Origin: Apirhabdus apintestini
GTDB lineage: Bacteria; Pseudomonadota; Gammaproteobacteria; Enterobacterales; Enterobacteriaceae
DNA: 64,000 nt
NCBI GenBank assembly: GCA_033977085.1
Contig: CP138906.1
Location: 3,534,001-3,598,000 of the forward strand
Direction of reading: 5' to 3'
Below the pieces are notes generated by a model. It made no database searches and had not been told where the DNA came from. It saw only the letters and a program-made list of their open reading frames with translations. Positions 1 through 9,928 of the stretch are shown in pieces. The translations under genes were made by a program, and so were the position numbers. Position 1 is the first letter of the stretch. Every line of letters begins with the position of its first letter.

Positions 1-186
1 AGCCAGCATAGTTGCAGACAGGGTCGGCAGCGTTACAGTCGCGTCGTTTGAACCGCCGTTTACGGTAACGTCACAGGTCGCATCAGTCAGTTCACCGTTA
101 AAAACGATGGTGCCATCAGATGCATTAGCCGTAGAAATGCCGGCCATCAGCAGAGATGCAGCAACAACAGAGAAAATCGCTTTCAT
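1..186 (-). CDS. Fimbrial major subunit, N-terminal part (runs off the window)
   Basis: The first 62 codons of a type 1-like fimbrial subunit are visible; the rest lies before base 1. The protein starts MKAIFSVVAASLLMAGIST and has a clear Sec signal peptide ending near ANA-SDG. The mature N-terminus reads GTIVFNGELTDATCDV, the usual start of chaperone-usher pilins: an alternating hydrophobic donor strand followed by the first cysteine of the conserved disulphide. An AAGGAG ribosome site lies about 8 bases upstream of the ATG at 186. The subunit would be exported to the periplasm and polymerised through an usher. Chaperone and usher genes are not in view, so the fimbrial type cannot be named. 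Confidence 0.85.
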   Translation of the reverse strand, partial: MKAIFSVVAASLLMAGISTANASDGTIVFNGELTDATCDVTVNGGSNDATVTLPTLSATMLA

Positions 187-375
187 TCTTAAAAACTCCT
201 TTTTTAAATACTCTGTAAGTTTTATTCTTCTTACAGCGTTATTTTCCAGAACTTTCTGGCGGGGTGAGATAATGGAAATACTATCTCAGGTGGAATTATA
301 TTTTCCCGCCTGACAGGGTCTCAATCGTAATATATCCAAATAGAATTAGATATTTTGGTATAAACTTTATTTTAT

Positions 376-621
376 TTATTTAGCGCGACTGGATTTAACA
401 AGATAATTAATACCAGCAACAGCCGCACCAATAATTGCAACAACGGCGCCACCGGCAATGTCACCAAGCCCATAACCATTTGAAGGTTGAGTATTCGGAT
501 TAGTCCAATCTACTTTACCTTCATCGCGTGAATGGCCTATTCCCCGAATAAAATCGAGAAGTCCGGACACAGACAGGCCGCCGCTAACTTGTGAAAGTTG
601 ATTTTCGTTTAATTGTTTCAT
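376..621 (-). CDS. Double-glycine leader peptide, class II microcin-like precursor
   Basis: An 81-residue precursor. Its first 15 residues, MKQLNENQLSQVSGG, fit the double-glycine leader used by class II microcins and processed by C39-peptidase ABC exporters. Cleavage after GG would release a peptide of about 66 residues: a polar stretch with DEGKVDW and NPNTQPSNGYG, then a hydrophobic Gly/Ala-rich helix (residues about 53-74, GDIAGGAVVAIIGAAVAG) and a basic tail. This fits a membrane-active peptide or bacteriocin subunit. It is the most distal of four such genes transcribed from the exporter side. No immunity gene is recognised. The bacteriocin role is inferred from leader and exporter; a signalling role is possible. 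Confidence 0.7.
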   Translation of the reverse strand: MKQLNENQLSQVSGGLSVSGLLDFIRGIGHSRDEGKVDWTNPNTQPSNGYGLGDIAGGAVVAIIGAAVAGINYLVKSSRAK

Positions 622-639
622 TCTACAATTCCTATTCGC

Positions 640-839
640 TTAGTGTAAGAAGCGCCCTAGAAAGAATTTGGCAATATTTAATATTGAACCTGCTACGCTA
701 ACGCTTACGCCCCATGTGATATGCTCATTAACATCTTTTGCAGAAGTTATAAGCTTATCAAACCAATCTTTAATTGATGTCCATGCGGGAGTTCGCCGCC
801 GGAAACGGCCTGCAGTTCAGAGGAGTTTAACTCACGCAT
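640..839 (-). CDS. Fourth double-glycine leader peptide, frameshifted
   Basis: The ATG at 839 has a good GGAG site about 6 bases upstream and begins MRELNSSELQAVSGG, a typical double-glycine leader. In the raw frame the product stops after 30 codons, at 747. One missing base just after the leader, near ELP at about 785-790, would open a frame ending at 640. That frame gives a 66-residue precursor whose mature part contains AWTSIKDWFDKLITSAKDV and a hydrophobic segment VSVSVAGSILNIAKFFLGRF. It ends 18 bases before the next precursor gene. The frameshift may be a sequencing error like many others in this window, or real decay. This is the shortest and least certain member of the cluster. Confidence 0.55.
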
Positions 840-856
840 AATAATCTCCATAGAGT

Positions 857-886
857 AAAACGCCGGCATTAGAATACCGGCGTTTT
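857..886 (-). terminator. Hairpin between peptide genes
   Basis: A 10-bp inverted repeat (AAAACGCCGG / CCGGCGTTTT, loop 867-876) ends in four Ts when read on either strand. It follows the stop of the 898-1125 peptide and precedes the ribosome site of the 640-839 peptide. It looks like an intrinsic terminator or a partial read-through element setting the relative amounts of the peptides. Confidence 0.5.
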
Positions 887-897
887 GTCAGCAATGA

Positions 898-1125
898 TTA
901 TGCTTTTTTACCACCACCGATGATACCGGTAATAGTATTTTTCAGGTTATCAAAACCATCAGTCAGAAGCTTAGAAATACCGTCGAAAGTATTTTTGAAG
1001 ATCGGAGCGATAGTATTATTCAGAAAATCGCTGACTTCTTTAGCAAAAGAACCGTCGAAGAAACCAGACAGATCTAATTTACCACCAGAAACATGATTGA
1101 TTTCGCTATTTTTTAATTCGCGCAT
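898..1125 (-). CDS. Double-glycine leader peptide, amphipathic class II microcin-like precursor
   Basis: A 75-residue precursor starting MRELKNSEINHVSGG, a close match to the class II microcin double-glycine leader pattern. The predicted mature peptide of about 60 residues is amphipathic, with regularly spaced Phe, Leu and Ile (SGFFDGSF, VSDFLNNTI, PIFKNTF, ISKLLTDGF). It ends in a Gly-rich basic tail (IIGGGKKA) and has no cysteine. It sits 40 bases downstream of the glycine-zipper precursor and has an AAAAGGAA ribosome site. By leader type it should be cut and exported by the neighbouring ABC exporter. Antibacterial activity is inferred, not shown; similar peptides can also act in signalling. 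Confidence 0.72.
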   Translation of the reverse strand: MRELKNSEINHVSGGKLDLSGFFDGSFAKEVSDFLNNTIAPIFKNTFDGISKLLTDGFDNLKNTITGIIGGGKKA

Positions 1126-1165
1126 GGTACTATTCCTTTTTTATATTGTATTACACGTGGAAGAA

Positions 1166-1483
1166 TTAGACTTTAGGCGTAGTAACAGTCAGATCGGCAA
1201 ACTGATCTGAATAGTTATTAAAGGTTTCCAGCGTTTTATCCCAGTCATTAACCAGGCCATAAACAGCGCCGTGAACGGTTGCCAAAGCGCCGCCCCAGAC
1301 CATGGTAACCAGAGAGGAGATAAGGCCGAAACCCAAGATCCCGCCCACAGAACCGCCAGCTACGCCGCCGCGCATAGTACCGGAAGATAATCCAACCAAA
1401 GCCCCTAATCCAGCAGCACCGAGGCGAGAAGCAAAACTTGCGCCTGCAACAACGTCTACTTCATGAATGCTAAGTTCACGCAT
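1166..1483 (-). CDS. Glycine-zipper peptide with double-glycine-type leader
   Basis: A 105-residue precursor. The leader MRELSIHEVDVVAGA carries GA in place of GG at the cleavage site, as some class II leaders do. The mature part has repeated GxxxG/small-residue spacing (residues about 23-55, such as AAGLGALVGLSSG and GGVAGGSVGGILG), then a hydrophobic segment and a polar C-terminus. This glycine-zipper pattern is typical of pore-forming and two-peptide bacteriocins. It is the gene nearest the exporter, 57 bases downstream of its stop, and probably shares its transcript. Immunity partner and target are unknown. The size and helix content set it apart from the other three peptides. Confidence 0.7.
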   Translation of the reverse strand: MRELSIHEVDVVAGASFASRLGAAGLGALVGLSSGTMRGGVAGGSVGGILGFGLISSLVTMVWGGALATVHGAVYGLVNDWDKTLETFNNYSDQFADLTVTTPKV

Positions 1484-1540
1484 TGATAATTCCTTTACAT
1501 TTTTTGATTATTTACTGTTCCAAAGTCATAAAACTATGAC

Positions 1541-2503
1541 TTATTTATCACCAGTTACGCTTCCAGGAAGCATATCAGGATAAATTTCTTGAATAGCACC
1601 ATTATTAAGAGCAATAACACGGTCAGCACTCCGAATAGTTTCCGGTCGATGTGCAATAATAATACGTGTTATTTTCATCTGCCTAACGGCGTTATTAATT
1701 AACATTTCTTTTTCCACATCCAAATGGCTTGATGCTTCATCAAGAACCAAAATAGATGGGTTACGGTAAAGCGCTCTTGCTAATAAAACACGCTGATTCT
1801 GCCCGCCAGATAAAGATGACCCCATATCACCAACCAGGCTTTGATAACCCATTGGCATACGCATAATTTCATCATGTATCTGAGCGAGTTTGGCGACATT
1901 TTCAATTCGCTCCTGATCTGGCTCAGCGTCAAAAAAACAAATATTATCTGATATTGAACCTGCGAAAAGAATATCGTCCTGCATTACGCAACCTATTCTT
2001 TCCCGGTATTGGTATAATCCTAATTGCTGAATATCAACACCGTCAATCATAATACTTCCATTTTCAGGAGTTAAAAGTCCTAGCAATAGTTTTGCCAGCG
2101 TCGTTTTACCCTGCCCAGACGGGCCAATTATGGCAACAGACTCTCCTGAATTAATCTCAAAAGAACAATTATTTAAAACCAGTGGCTCTGTTTCCGCATA
2201 ACGAAATGAAAGATCTTTGATTGTAATACGCGGAGCATGTTCATTACTCAGCGCGGTATTCCGAATTACTTTTTCGTGATTCCCGTCTTTTTCTCTTTCC
2301 GTCAGAACAATATCGGCTAAACGCTCACCGTGAAGTTTTAACATCTTAAAATCAATCATGGCATCGATTAATCCAGAGCCACGCGAGATAAACTGATCGG
2401 CAAACGACATAAATGCAATCAGCATACCTGCAGAGAAGTGGCCATCTAATACCTGCGTTGCCGCCATCCAGACTAAAATAATACGCCCGACGCCGGAAAT
2501 AAC
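1541..2503 (-). pseudogene. Peptide ABC exporter, 3' part only, cut by IS21-family element
   Basis: About 320 codons of an ABC exporter remain. Visible parts are the last transmembrane helices (LVWMAATQVLDGHFSAGMLI, with a typical extracellular DGHFSAGML loop), then a complete ATPase domain: Walker A GPSGQGKTT, Q-loop VMQDD, signature LSGGQNQR, Walker B ILVLDEAS, and H-loop IIAHR. In bacteriocin systems this architecture usually follows an N-terminal C39 peptidase that removes double-glycine leaders. The peptidase and most membrane helices are missing because the IS starts at 2504. Any start codon available upstream lies inside the IS. Export of the four downstream peptides should therefore be lost unless another exporter substitutes. 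Confidence 0.85.
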
Positions 2504-2571
2504 TGTCAACAACGGGTAAAAAGTGATCCACTTACCGTCACCACCAACGGTCTAATATTGATCCACCTTGC

Positions 2572-3350
2572 TTACTCAGGATTAGCTTCCGCTATAACCC
2601 CGGCCTTTCGTTTCTGCTTCAGTCGATAGCTCTCTCCTTTTATCTGGACTACGTGTGAGTGATGTAAGATCCGGTCCAGCATTGCCGATGTCAGGGCTGC
2701 ATCACCCGCGAACGTCTGGTCCCACTGCCCGAACGGCAGGTTAGAGGTCAGGATCATCGCGCTCTTTTCGTAACGTTTGGCAATGACCTGGAAGAACAGC
2801 TTTGCCTCTTCCTGGCTGAACGGCAGATAGCCTATTTCGTCGATGATGAGCAGTTTGGGGGCCATGACACCGCGATTGAGTGTCGTTTTGTAACGCCCCT
2901 GACGCTGGGAAGTCGACAGCTGTAACAGCAGGTCCGCTGCTGTTGTGAAGCGAACCTTGATGCCCGCCCGTACTGCCTCGTAGCCCATGGCTATCGCCAG
3001 ATGTGTTTTCCCCACGCCCGAGGGGCCCAGCAACACGATGTTTTCGTTACGTTCGATGAAGCTCAGGGAACGCAGCGACTGGATTTGCTTCTGAGGTGCG
3101 CCGGTGGCGAAGGTGAAGTCGTATTCCTCGAACGTCTTCACCGCCGGGAAGGCTGCCATCCGCGTGTACATCGCCTGTTTACGCTGATGCCGGGCCAGTT
3201 TCTCCTCATGTAGCAGGTGCTCCAGGAAGTCCATATAGCTCCATTCCTGATCCACTGCCTGTTGCGACAGTGCCGGCGCCGCGCCGATAAGGCTGTCCAG
3301 CCTGAGCTGTTCAGCAAGCACCATCAGCCGTTGATGTTGTAGTTCGACCA

Positions 3351-3354
<4 letters not shown>
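2572..3354 (-). CDS. istB: IS21 helper ATPase IstB, copy 1 (intact)
   Basis: A 260-residue AAA+ ATPase that assists the IstA transposase in target capture. The P-loop GPSGVGKTH is at about residues 109-117 and the Walker B motif LLIIDEIGYLP further on, with the DnaC/IstB-like fold. The ATG at 3354 overlaps the istA stop in an ATGA arrangement, implying translational coupling. This is the only one of the three istB copies without an obvious frameshift, so it serves as the reference for the others. Confidence 0.93.
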
Positions 3355-4372
<1,018 letters not shown>

Positions 4373-4458
4373 AAGCTCCCCTGTATTCAGAGGAGCAGAT
4401 TAACCCCTGGATCAGTTTTCAACCGCTGGGGTGGATCAGTTTTGCACCGTTGGTAACA

Positions 4459-5308
4459 AGCACCTGTTCATCTCTCTCGAAGCGCTGGCGCAAAGCGACG
4501 CCTGTGACGCCGTGTATATCGCCAGCCCTAACGCAATGCATTTTTCACAAACGCGGCTTTTTTACAGCATCGCAAACACGTTATCTGTGAAAAACCTCTT
4601 GCCTCTACGCTGGCTGAAGCGCAGGCCGCAATCAGTCTGGCCCGTCAGCAGCAGGTGGTGCTTTTCGAAGCGTTTAAAACCGCCTGTCTGCCCAACTTTA
4701 TCGCACTGCGGGACGCACTGCCCGCCGTCGGTAAACTGCGTAAGGTAGTATTGAATTATTGTCAGTATTCCTCTCGCTACCCGGCTTATCTAAAAGGCGA
4801 TAATCCTAATACTTTTAATCCCCGCTTTTCCAATGGCTCAATTATGGATATCGGCTTCTATTGCCTGGCGACGGCGGTGGCACTCTGGGGCGCACCGCGC
4901 GCGCTTAAAGCCTCAGCAACACTACTGGCGTCAGGAGTTGACGCTCACGGCAGCGTGATTATGGATTACGGCGATTTCGACGTCGTCATCCTGCACTCTA
5001 AAGTCAGTGATTCCCTGATCCCCAGTGAAATACAGGGCGAACAGGGTTCGCTGCTTATCGACAAAATCTCCCAATGTCAGGGGATACGTTTTGTTCCGCG
5101 CGGCGGTGAGGCACAGGATCTCAATCAGACGCAGGCGCCCAATACAATGTGTTATGAGGCGGAACATTTCGCGCATCTCGTGGCATCGCAGGCGGTTACG
5201 CATTCGGCGCTTGACGTTAGCTTAACCACCGCCCGGCTATTAGATGAGATTCGGCGCCAAACCGGCGTTATCTTTCCTGCGGATACCGCAGAGGTGGGAA
5301 ATACGTAA
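4459..5308 (+). pseudogene. ygjR: Gfo/Idh/MocA-family oxidoreductase YgjR, 5' truncated by IS
   Basis: The remaining part resembles E. coli YgjR, a putative NAD(P)-dependent oxidoreductase. It begins mid-protein at YIASPNAMHF, and the repaired frame contains the family catalytic motif EKPLA, then the C-terminal substrate domain to GNT*. The nucleotide-binding N-terminus (roughly the first 65-70 residues) is missing at the IS boundary. A second break at about 4557-4563 is a T-run one base short of the frame. Its position just upstream of alx matches E. coli, which supports the identification. The IS truncation makes it non-functional. Confidence 0.85.
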
Positions 5309-5351
5309 AGCTGCGTAAGCGCATTGACCAACCCATCGCGCCCAACTATTT

Positions 5352-5538
5352 TGTGTAATGCAAAGGGGAGTAACTTTTCCGCCGGTGGATCGTCATGACG
5401 TAGCGACTCGCTTCCGGTTGCCGGGCGGCATTACACAGCACACAGCGTGCGCTGATGCCGTAAGTGAGACCTTGCCGGAAGGCGAGGTATGCCCTTAGCG
5501 CAGCAAAACGGCTGGCGTCTTCCGACACCGGCCGTTTT
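5352..5538 (+). promoter_or_regulatory. yybP-ykoY (Mn2+/pH-responsive) riboswitch upstream of alx
   Basis: The leader holds the conserved yybP-ykoY core pieces: AAAGGGGAGTAAC near 5362 and GTGAGACCTTGCCGGAAGG with GGCGAGGTATGC near 5464-5492. TGTGTAATGC (5352-5361) is perfectly complementary to GCATTACACA (5428-5437), giving a candidate regulatory stem. A further hairpin, around 5508-5533, ends in TTTTT (5534-5538) and could act as a terminator or pause site. In E. coli this element (PRE, SraF) raises alx expression at high pH and with Mn2+. Placement before alx with an AAGGAG ribosome site at 5546-5551 fits. Confidence 0.85.
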
Positions 5539-5558
5539 TGTTGATAAGGAGTGCGAGT

Positions 5559-6511
5559 ATGAATAGTGTTGGAACCCCTTTGCTGTGGGGCGCGTTCGCC
5601 GCCGTTGTGGTAGTTATGTTAGCAATCGATCTGCTGCTTCAGGGGCGGCGTGGAGCCCACGCAATGACGATGAAGCAGGCCGCCGGCTGGTCGGTTTTAT
5701 GGGTGGCGCTGTCTTTACTCTTTAGCGCCGCGCTCTGGTGGTATCTTGCTCAGACTCAGGGGCGGGCCGTCGCCAGTCCACAGGCGCTGGCGTTTTTAAC
5801 CGGCTACCTGATTGAAAAAGCGCTCGCGGTAGATAACGTTTTCGTATGGTTGATGTTATTCAGCTATTTTTCCGTCCCCGCCGCGCTTCAGCGACGGGTG
5901 CTGGTTTACGGCGTGCTGGGCGCGATTATCCTGCGTACTGTGATGATCTTTGCCGGCAGTTGGCTCATTTCGCAATTTGAATGGCTGCTGTGGGTATTTG
6001 GCGCCTTTCTACTGTTTACCGGCGTTAAAATGGCGCTGGCGCGAGAAGATGATTCGGATATTGGCGATAAACCGCTGGTCCGCTGGATACGTCGCCACCT
6101 TCGCATGACGGAAACTATCGACGGCGAGAGATTTTTGTCTACCGGAACGGGTTGCGCTACGCCACGCCGCTGCTGCTGGTACTCATTTTAGTGGAAATCA
6201 GCGACGTGATTTTCGCCGTCGATAGTATACCAGCGATTTTTGCCGTCACGACCGATCCCTTTATTGTACTGACCTCTAATCTGTTCGCAATTCTGGGGCT
6301 ACGCGCCATGTATTTTCTGCTGGCCGGCGTGGCAGAACGCTTCAGCCTGTTAAAATACGGGTTAGCGGCAATTCTTGTCTTCATTGGTGTAAAAATGCTG
6401 ATCGTGGAGTTTTATCATATTCCCGTCGCGATATCCCTGAGCGTGGTCGGCGCAATATTGGGCCTGACCCTGATAATAAACCTCTGGGTAAACAAGCGCC
6501 GCGCCGGTTAA
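5559..6511 (+). CDS. alx: TerC-family membrane protein Alx (one frameshift)
   Basis: An inner-membrane protein of the TerC family linked to Mn2+ export and alkaline response. It starts MNSVGTPLLWG at 5559, eight bases after AAGGAG, and several hydrophobic helices follow (AAVVVVMLAIDLLLQGRR, EKALAVDNVFVWLML, and after repair VEISDVIFAVDSIPAIFAVT). The two Asp-containing AVDN and AVDS motifs are the family hallmarks. The frame breaks at about 6131, where GAGAGATTTTTGTC lacks one T. Repair gives 317 residues, close to the usual 321. It is controlled by the upstream riboswitch. In E. coli sstT and ygjV lie between alx and uxaA; both are absent here. Confidence 0.9.
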
Positions 6512-6604
6512 CGCTATTCCTGCACGGGCCAGCCAGGACGTGGCCCGTTCGATTAGCCACCAATGGCGCTACCGGGCGCCGTAGATAACGCAGCGCGCCC
6601 GCGC

Positions 6605-8097
6605 TTATAGTGTAACTCCGCTTTTAAACAGCGCCAGTTCACGAAAGTCATTGCGTTCATTACACGTCTTACGTCCGCTGGCGATTTCCGCAATATCCGT
6701 AATAAATTGCGCCAGCAGCGCCTCGATGGTTACTCCCTCCACCAGTACCCCGGCGTTAATATCTATCCAGTGCGGTTTTCGCGCCGCCAGCGCGCTGTTG
6801 GTGGCAATTTTTACCGTAGGAACAAACCCGCCATAAGGCGTTCCTCGTCCGGTGGTGAATAACACCATGTGACAGCCCGCTCCCGCCAGTGCGCTGGTCG
6901 CTACCGCATCGTTGCCCGGAGCGCTGAGTAAATTGACCCCGGGATGTGAAACGCGTTCACCATAGCGCAGAACATCAATAATGTATCCCCGCCCCGCTTT
7001 CTGAGTGCATCCCAGCGATTTTTCTTCCAGCGTAGTGATACCTCCGGCTTTATTTCCCGGCGAAGGGTTTTCATAGACAGGCTGGCCGTGCGCCAGGAAA
7101 TACGCTTTAAATGACGCGATCATCGCCACGGTTTTATCAAAGGTTTGGATATCGCGGCACTGGCGCATGAGCAGCGTCTCCGCGCCGAACATTTCAGGGA
7201 CTTCGGTGAGTACCGTTGTGCCTCCGTGCGCCGTAACATAATCGGAAAAACGTCCCAGTAAAGGGTTTGCCGTGATGCCTGACAGGCCGTCCGAGCCGCC
7301 GCACTCCAGGCCGAAGCGCAGTTCGCTGAGCTTACCCGGCTCCCGGCTATCGTGGCGCATGGCTGCGTAAAGTTGCTCTAGCAGCGCAACACCCGCCGCA
7401 ACCTCATCGTCATACTGTTGACTCACCATAAAGCGCACGCGCGCCGGATCGTATGCGCCGAGAGTTTCGCGAAACGCTTCTATTTGGTTATTTTCGCAGC
7501 CCAACCCAACAACCAGCACGCCGCCGGCGTTCGGATGCCGCACCATGTTTTGCAGCATCGTGCGCGTGTTGTGATGGTCGTCCCCCAGTTGCGAACAGCC
7601 AAAGGGATGCGTAAATAGATACACGCCGTCTATGTCCGTCAGGTCCGGGTGCGCGGCTAAAAACGCTGGCGGATTTGCTGGCAAATACCATTCACGCAGC
7701 CAACGCCGGGCAGGATCCAGAGTTCGTTGCGAATGCCGACGGCGCCCAATGCGCGCCGGTAAACCGCAATATCGCGATCTGGCAGCCGTAGCTGATAGGG
7801 TACCCTGGCCGGTTGGTAGCGATAAGTTTCGCTCTCCTGCAGATTAGTGGCTAAATTATGGCTGTGAACGTGGTTACCCGGGGCAATATCGCAGCGCGCA
7901 TGCCCAATCGGCAGGCCATATTTCAGAACACTTTCTCCGGCTGGAATCGGGCATAACGCAAATTTATGCCCTTGTTCAATGTTCTGGCCCAGTCGAAAAG
8001 AGTGGATGCCCGCAGCGACGGGCATTCCTTCCGCCAGCGGCGCCAGCGCCACTGCAACGGTATCCTGCGGATGGATCTGAATCCAGGGTACCGACAT
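6605..8097 (-). CDS. uxaA: Altronate dehydratase (one frameshift)
   Basis: Converts D-altronate to 2-keto-3-deoxygluconate in galacturonate catabolism. Both parts match UxaA: the N-terminal SAF domain (GHKFALCPIPAGESVLKYG, IGHARCDIAPGNHVHSHN) and the main domain with GCSQLGDDHHNTRTMLQ, GLECGGSDG and NPSPGNKAGGITTLEEKS. The frame breaks at about 7657-7662, inside QIRQRF/LAAHPDL, where a T6 run is read as T5. Repair gives 497 residues against about 495 in E. coli. It lies 11 bases after uxaC, in the same operon, and should be repressed by ExuR. Confidence 0.93.
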
Positions 8098-8108
8098 TAT
8101 GTTTCCTT

Positions 8109-9521
8109 CTATTTCAGCGTAATCCCGAAATAATCCCGCGCATTATTGAAACAAATGTTCTCAATCATCGGCCCCAGTAGCGACATATCCGCCGGTGCTT
8201 CACCGTTTTCAACCCAGCGCCCTACCATGCGGCATAACAGGCGGCGGAAATACTCATGGCGGGTGTAGGATAAAAAGCTGCGGCTATCCGTCAGCATACC
8301 CACGAAGCGGCTTAACAGGCCTAGCTGCGCCAACTGGGTCATTTGGCGCTCCATGCCTTCTTTTTGATCGTTAAACCACCAGCCGGAGCCAAATTGCATT
8401 TTTCCAGGCACACCTTCCTGCTGAAAATTGCCAATCATGGTTGCCAGTACTTCGTTATCGCCAGGATTCAGGCAATACAGAATAGTTTTGGGTAGATTCC
8501 CCGCGCGATCCTGTTCATCCAGTAAGCGGGAAAGCGCTGCGGCGATGGGACTATCATTAATGGAGTCACAGCCGATATCAGCCCCCAGACGGGTAAACAG
8601 CCGGTGATTATTGTTGCGCAGCGCACCGATATGGTATTGCTGCACCCAGCCGCGGCGAGCGTATTGGGCGCCCAGCCATACCAGCACGGCGGTTTTAAAC
8701 TGCGCAATTTCACTCGGTTCCAGCACTTCTCCCGCCAGCCGGCGCGCCAGGATAGCATCAAGCTCCGCCTCACTGAAGCTGCGCATACACCACGCTGTCC
8801 AGCCCATGGTCGGCAATCTTACAGCCGTGGGCGGCAAAATGGTCCAGACGACGTTCCAGCGCCGCCTGCAAATCGCTAAAGCGGCGAATATGCACGTCCG
8901 CCGTCCCCCTAAGGATTCGATATACGCCGCAAACCCGGACTGCCCAATATTAAACGATTTATCAGGCCGCCAGCTCGGCAGCACCGTAACATCAAAGCTT
9001 TCATCAGCGGCAATACGCGCATGGTGGCTCAGAGAATCAATCGGATCGTCGGTCGTCCCCACCATTTTGACATTCATCTGCCGCATAATCCCTCGGGCTG
9101 AAAAATCGTCCTGCGCCAGTAATGCATTACACGTATTCCAAATTTCATCTGCGGTAGCGGGAGACAGTAGCGTGCCGACAACGCCAAACGGCCGGCGTAG
9201 CTCCAGATGCGTCCAGTGATACAGCGGGTTGCCGAGTGTATGCGGCACGGTCGCCGCCCAGGCGTTAAATTTCTCACGATCCCCGGCATCGCCGGTACAT
9301 AGCCGCTCCGGAACGCCATTGGAGCGCATTGCCCGCCATTTATAGTGATCGCCTTTCAGCCATATGTCATACAGGTTAGTGAAGCGATAGTTATCGGCTA
9401 TCTGCTGCGGGGGTAAGTGGCAGTGGTAGTCAAAGATAGGCTGTGCTTCAGCGTGCTCGTGATACAGACGCTGCGCATATTCAGTATCTAATAAAAAATC
9501 TTCCGTCATAAAACGATTCAT
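8109..9521 (-). CDS. uxaC: Uronate isomerase (two compensating frameshifts)
   Basis: Isomerises D-glucuronate/galacturonate to fructuronate/tagaturonate. Motifs include the metal-binding IFDYHCHLPP, VKMVGTTDDPIDSL, and QYHIGALRNNN with a long conserved C-terminus. I chose the ATG at 9521 (MNRFMTEDF) because AGGA lies 8 bases upstream. Between about 8775 and 8910 the raw translation is garbled: a G run at the 5' side of the block is one base short, and one extra base sits at the AGCT at 8777-8780. Correcting both restores DVHIRRFSDLQAALERRLDHF and a 470-residue protein, the usual length. First gene of uxaCA. Confidence 0.93.
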   Translation of the reverse strand: MNRFMTEDFLLDTEYAQRLYHEHAEAQPIFDYHCHLPPQQIADNYRFTNLYDIWLKGDHYKWRAMRSNGVPERLCTGDAGDREKFNAWAATVPHTLGNPLYHWTHLELRRPFGVVGTLLSPATADEIWNTCNALLAQDDFSARGIMRQMNVKMVGTTDDPIDSLSHHARIAADESFDVTVLPSWRPDKSFNIGQSGFAAYIESLGGRRTCIFAALAICRRRWNVVWTILPPTAVRLPTMGWTAWCMRSFSEAELDAILARRLAGEVLEPSEIAQFKTAVLVWLGAQYARRGWVQQYHIGALRNNNHRLFTRLGADIGCDSINDSPIAAALSRLLDEQDRAGNLPKTILYCLNPGDNEVLATMIGNFQQEGVPGKMQFGSGWWFNDQKEGMERQMTQLAQLGLLSRFVGMLTDSRSFLSYTRHEYFRRLLCRMVGRWVENGEAPADMSLLGPMIENICFNNARDYFGITLK

Positions 9522-9928
9522 CACACATCATCCTGTTGGGGATTAATCAATGACAACGTGGTCAGATGAATAAAAGTTATCACACCAATTATGACTACTG
9601 ATGAGAAATTTTGCGCCAGCGCTCACAAAACATAGACAAAGATTATCCTCCCTCAATGCCTAAAAAACAAAAAATCCATATATATCAAAACTATATGCAT
9701 AACTAGCGCATAGCTCACTATACAACCACTTTTGTGATACTCCGCACCCTTTAAAGTTGTATGACAAGTTATCGTGTCGCCGTCGTTATCCGTTTACCCC
9801 CAATACGTTGCCATGACCGGCATCATATTCATTGTTAAGCAGTATTCGGGCAGCGCCTGACACTGCATGACGCGTCACTTATTCCGGTCTGTTCCTGTTG
9901 CATTGCATCACCGAATAGAGGTTTTGAT
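9522..9928 (+). promoter_or_regulatory. Divergent uxaC/exuT control region
   Basis: A 407-bp AT-rich spacer between divergent uxaCA and exuT, which in relatives carries ExuR and CRP sites. The stretch around 9730-9747 (TTTTGTGATACTCCGCACC) half-resembles a CRP site, and 9754-9775 (AGTTGTATGACAAGTTATCG) is a loose candidate for the ExuR operator. Neither is a strong match, and I could not fix start sites. Confidence 0.4.

Noticed and set aside
8775..8910. A divergent segment or domain swap in UxaC (CIFAALAICRRRWNVV region)
   Set aside because: The odd residues are simply out of frame; two compensating one-base repairs restore normal UxaC sequence.
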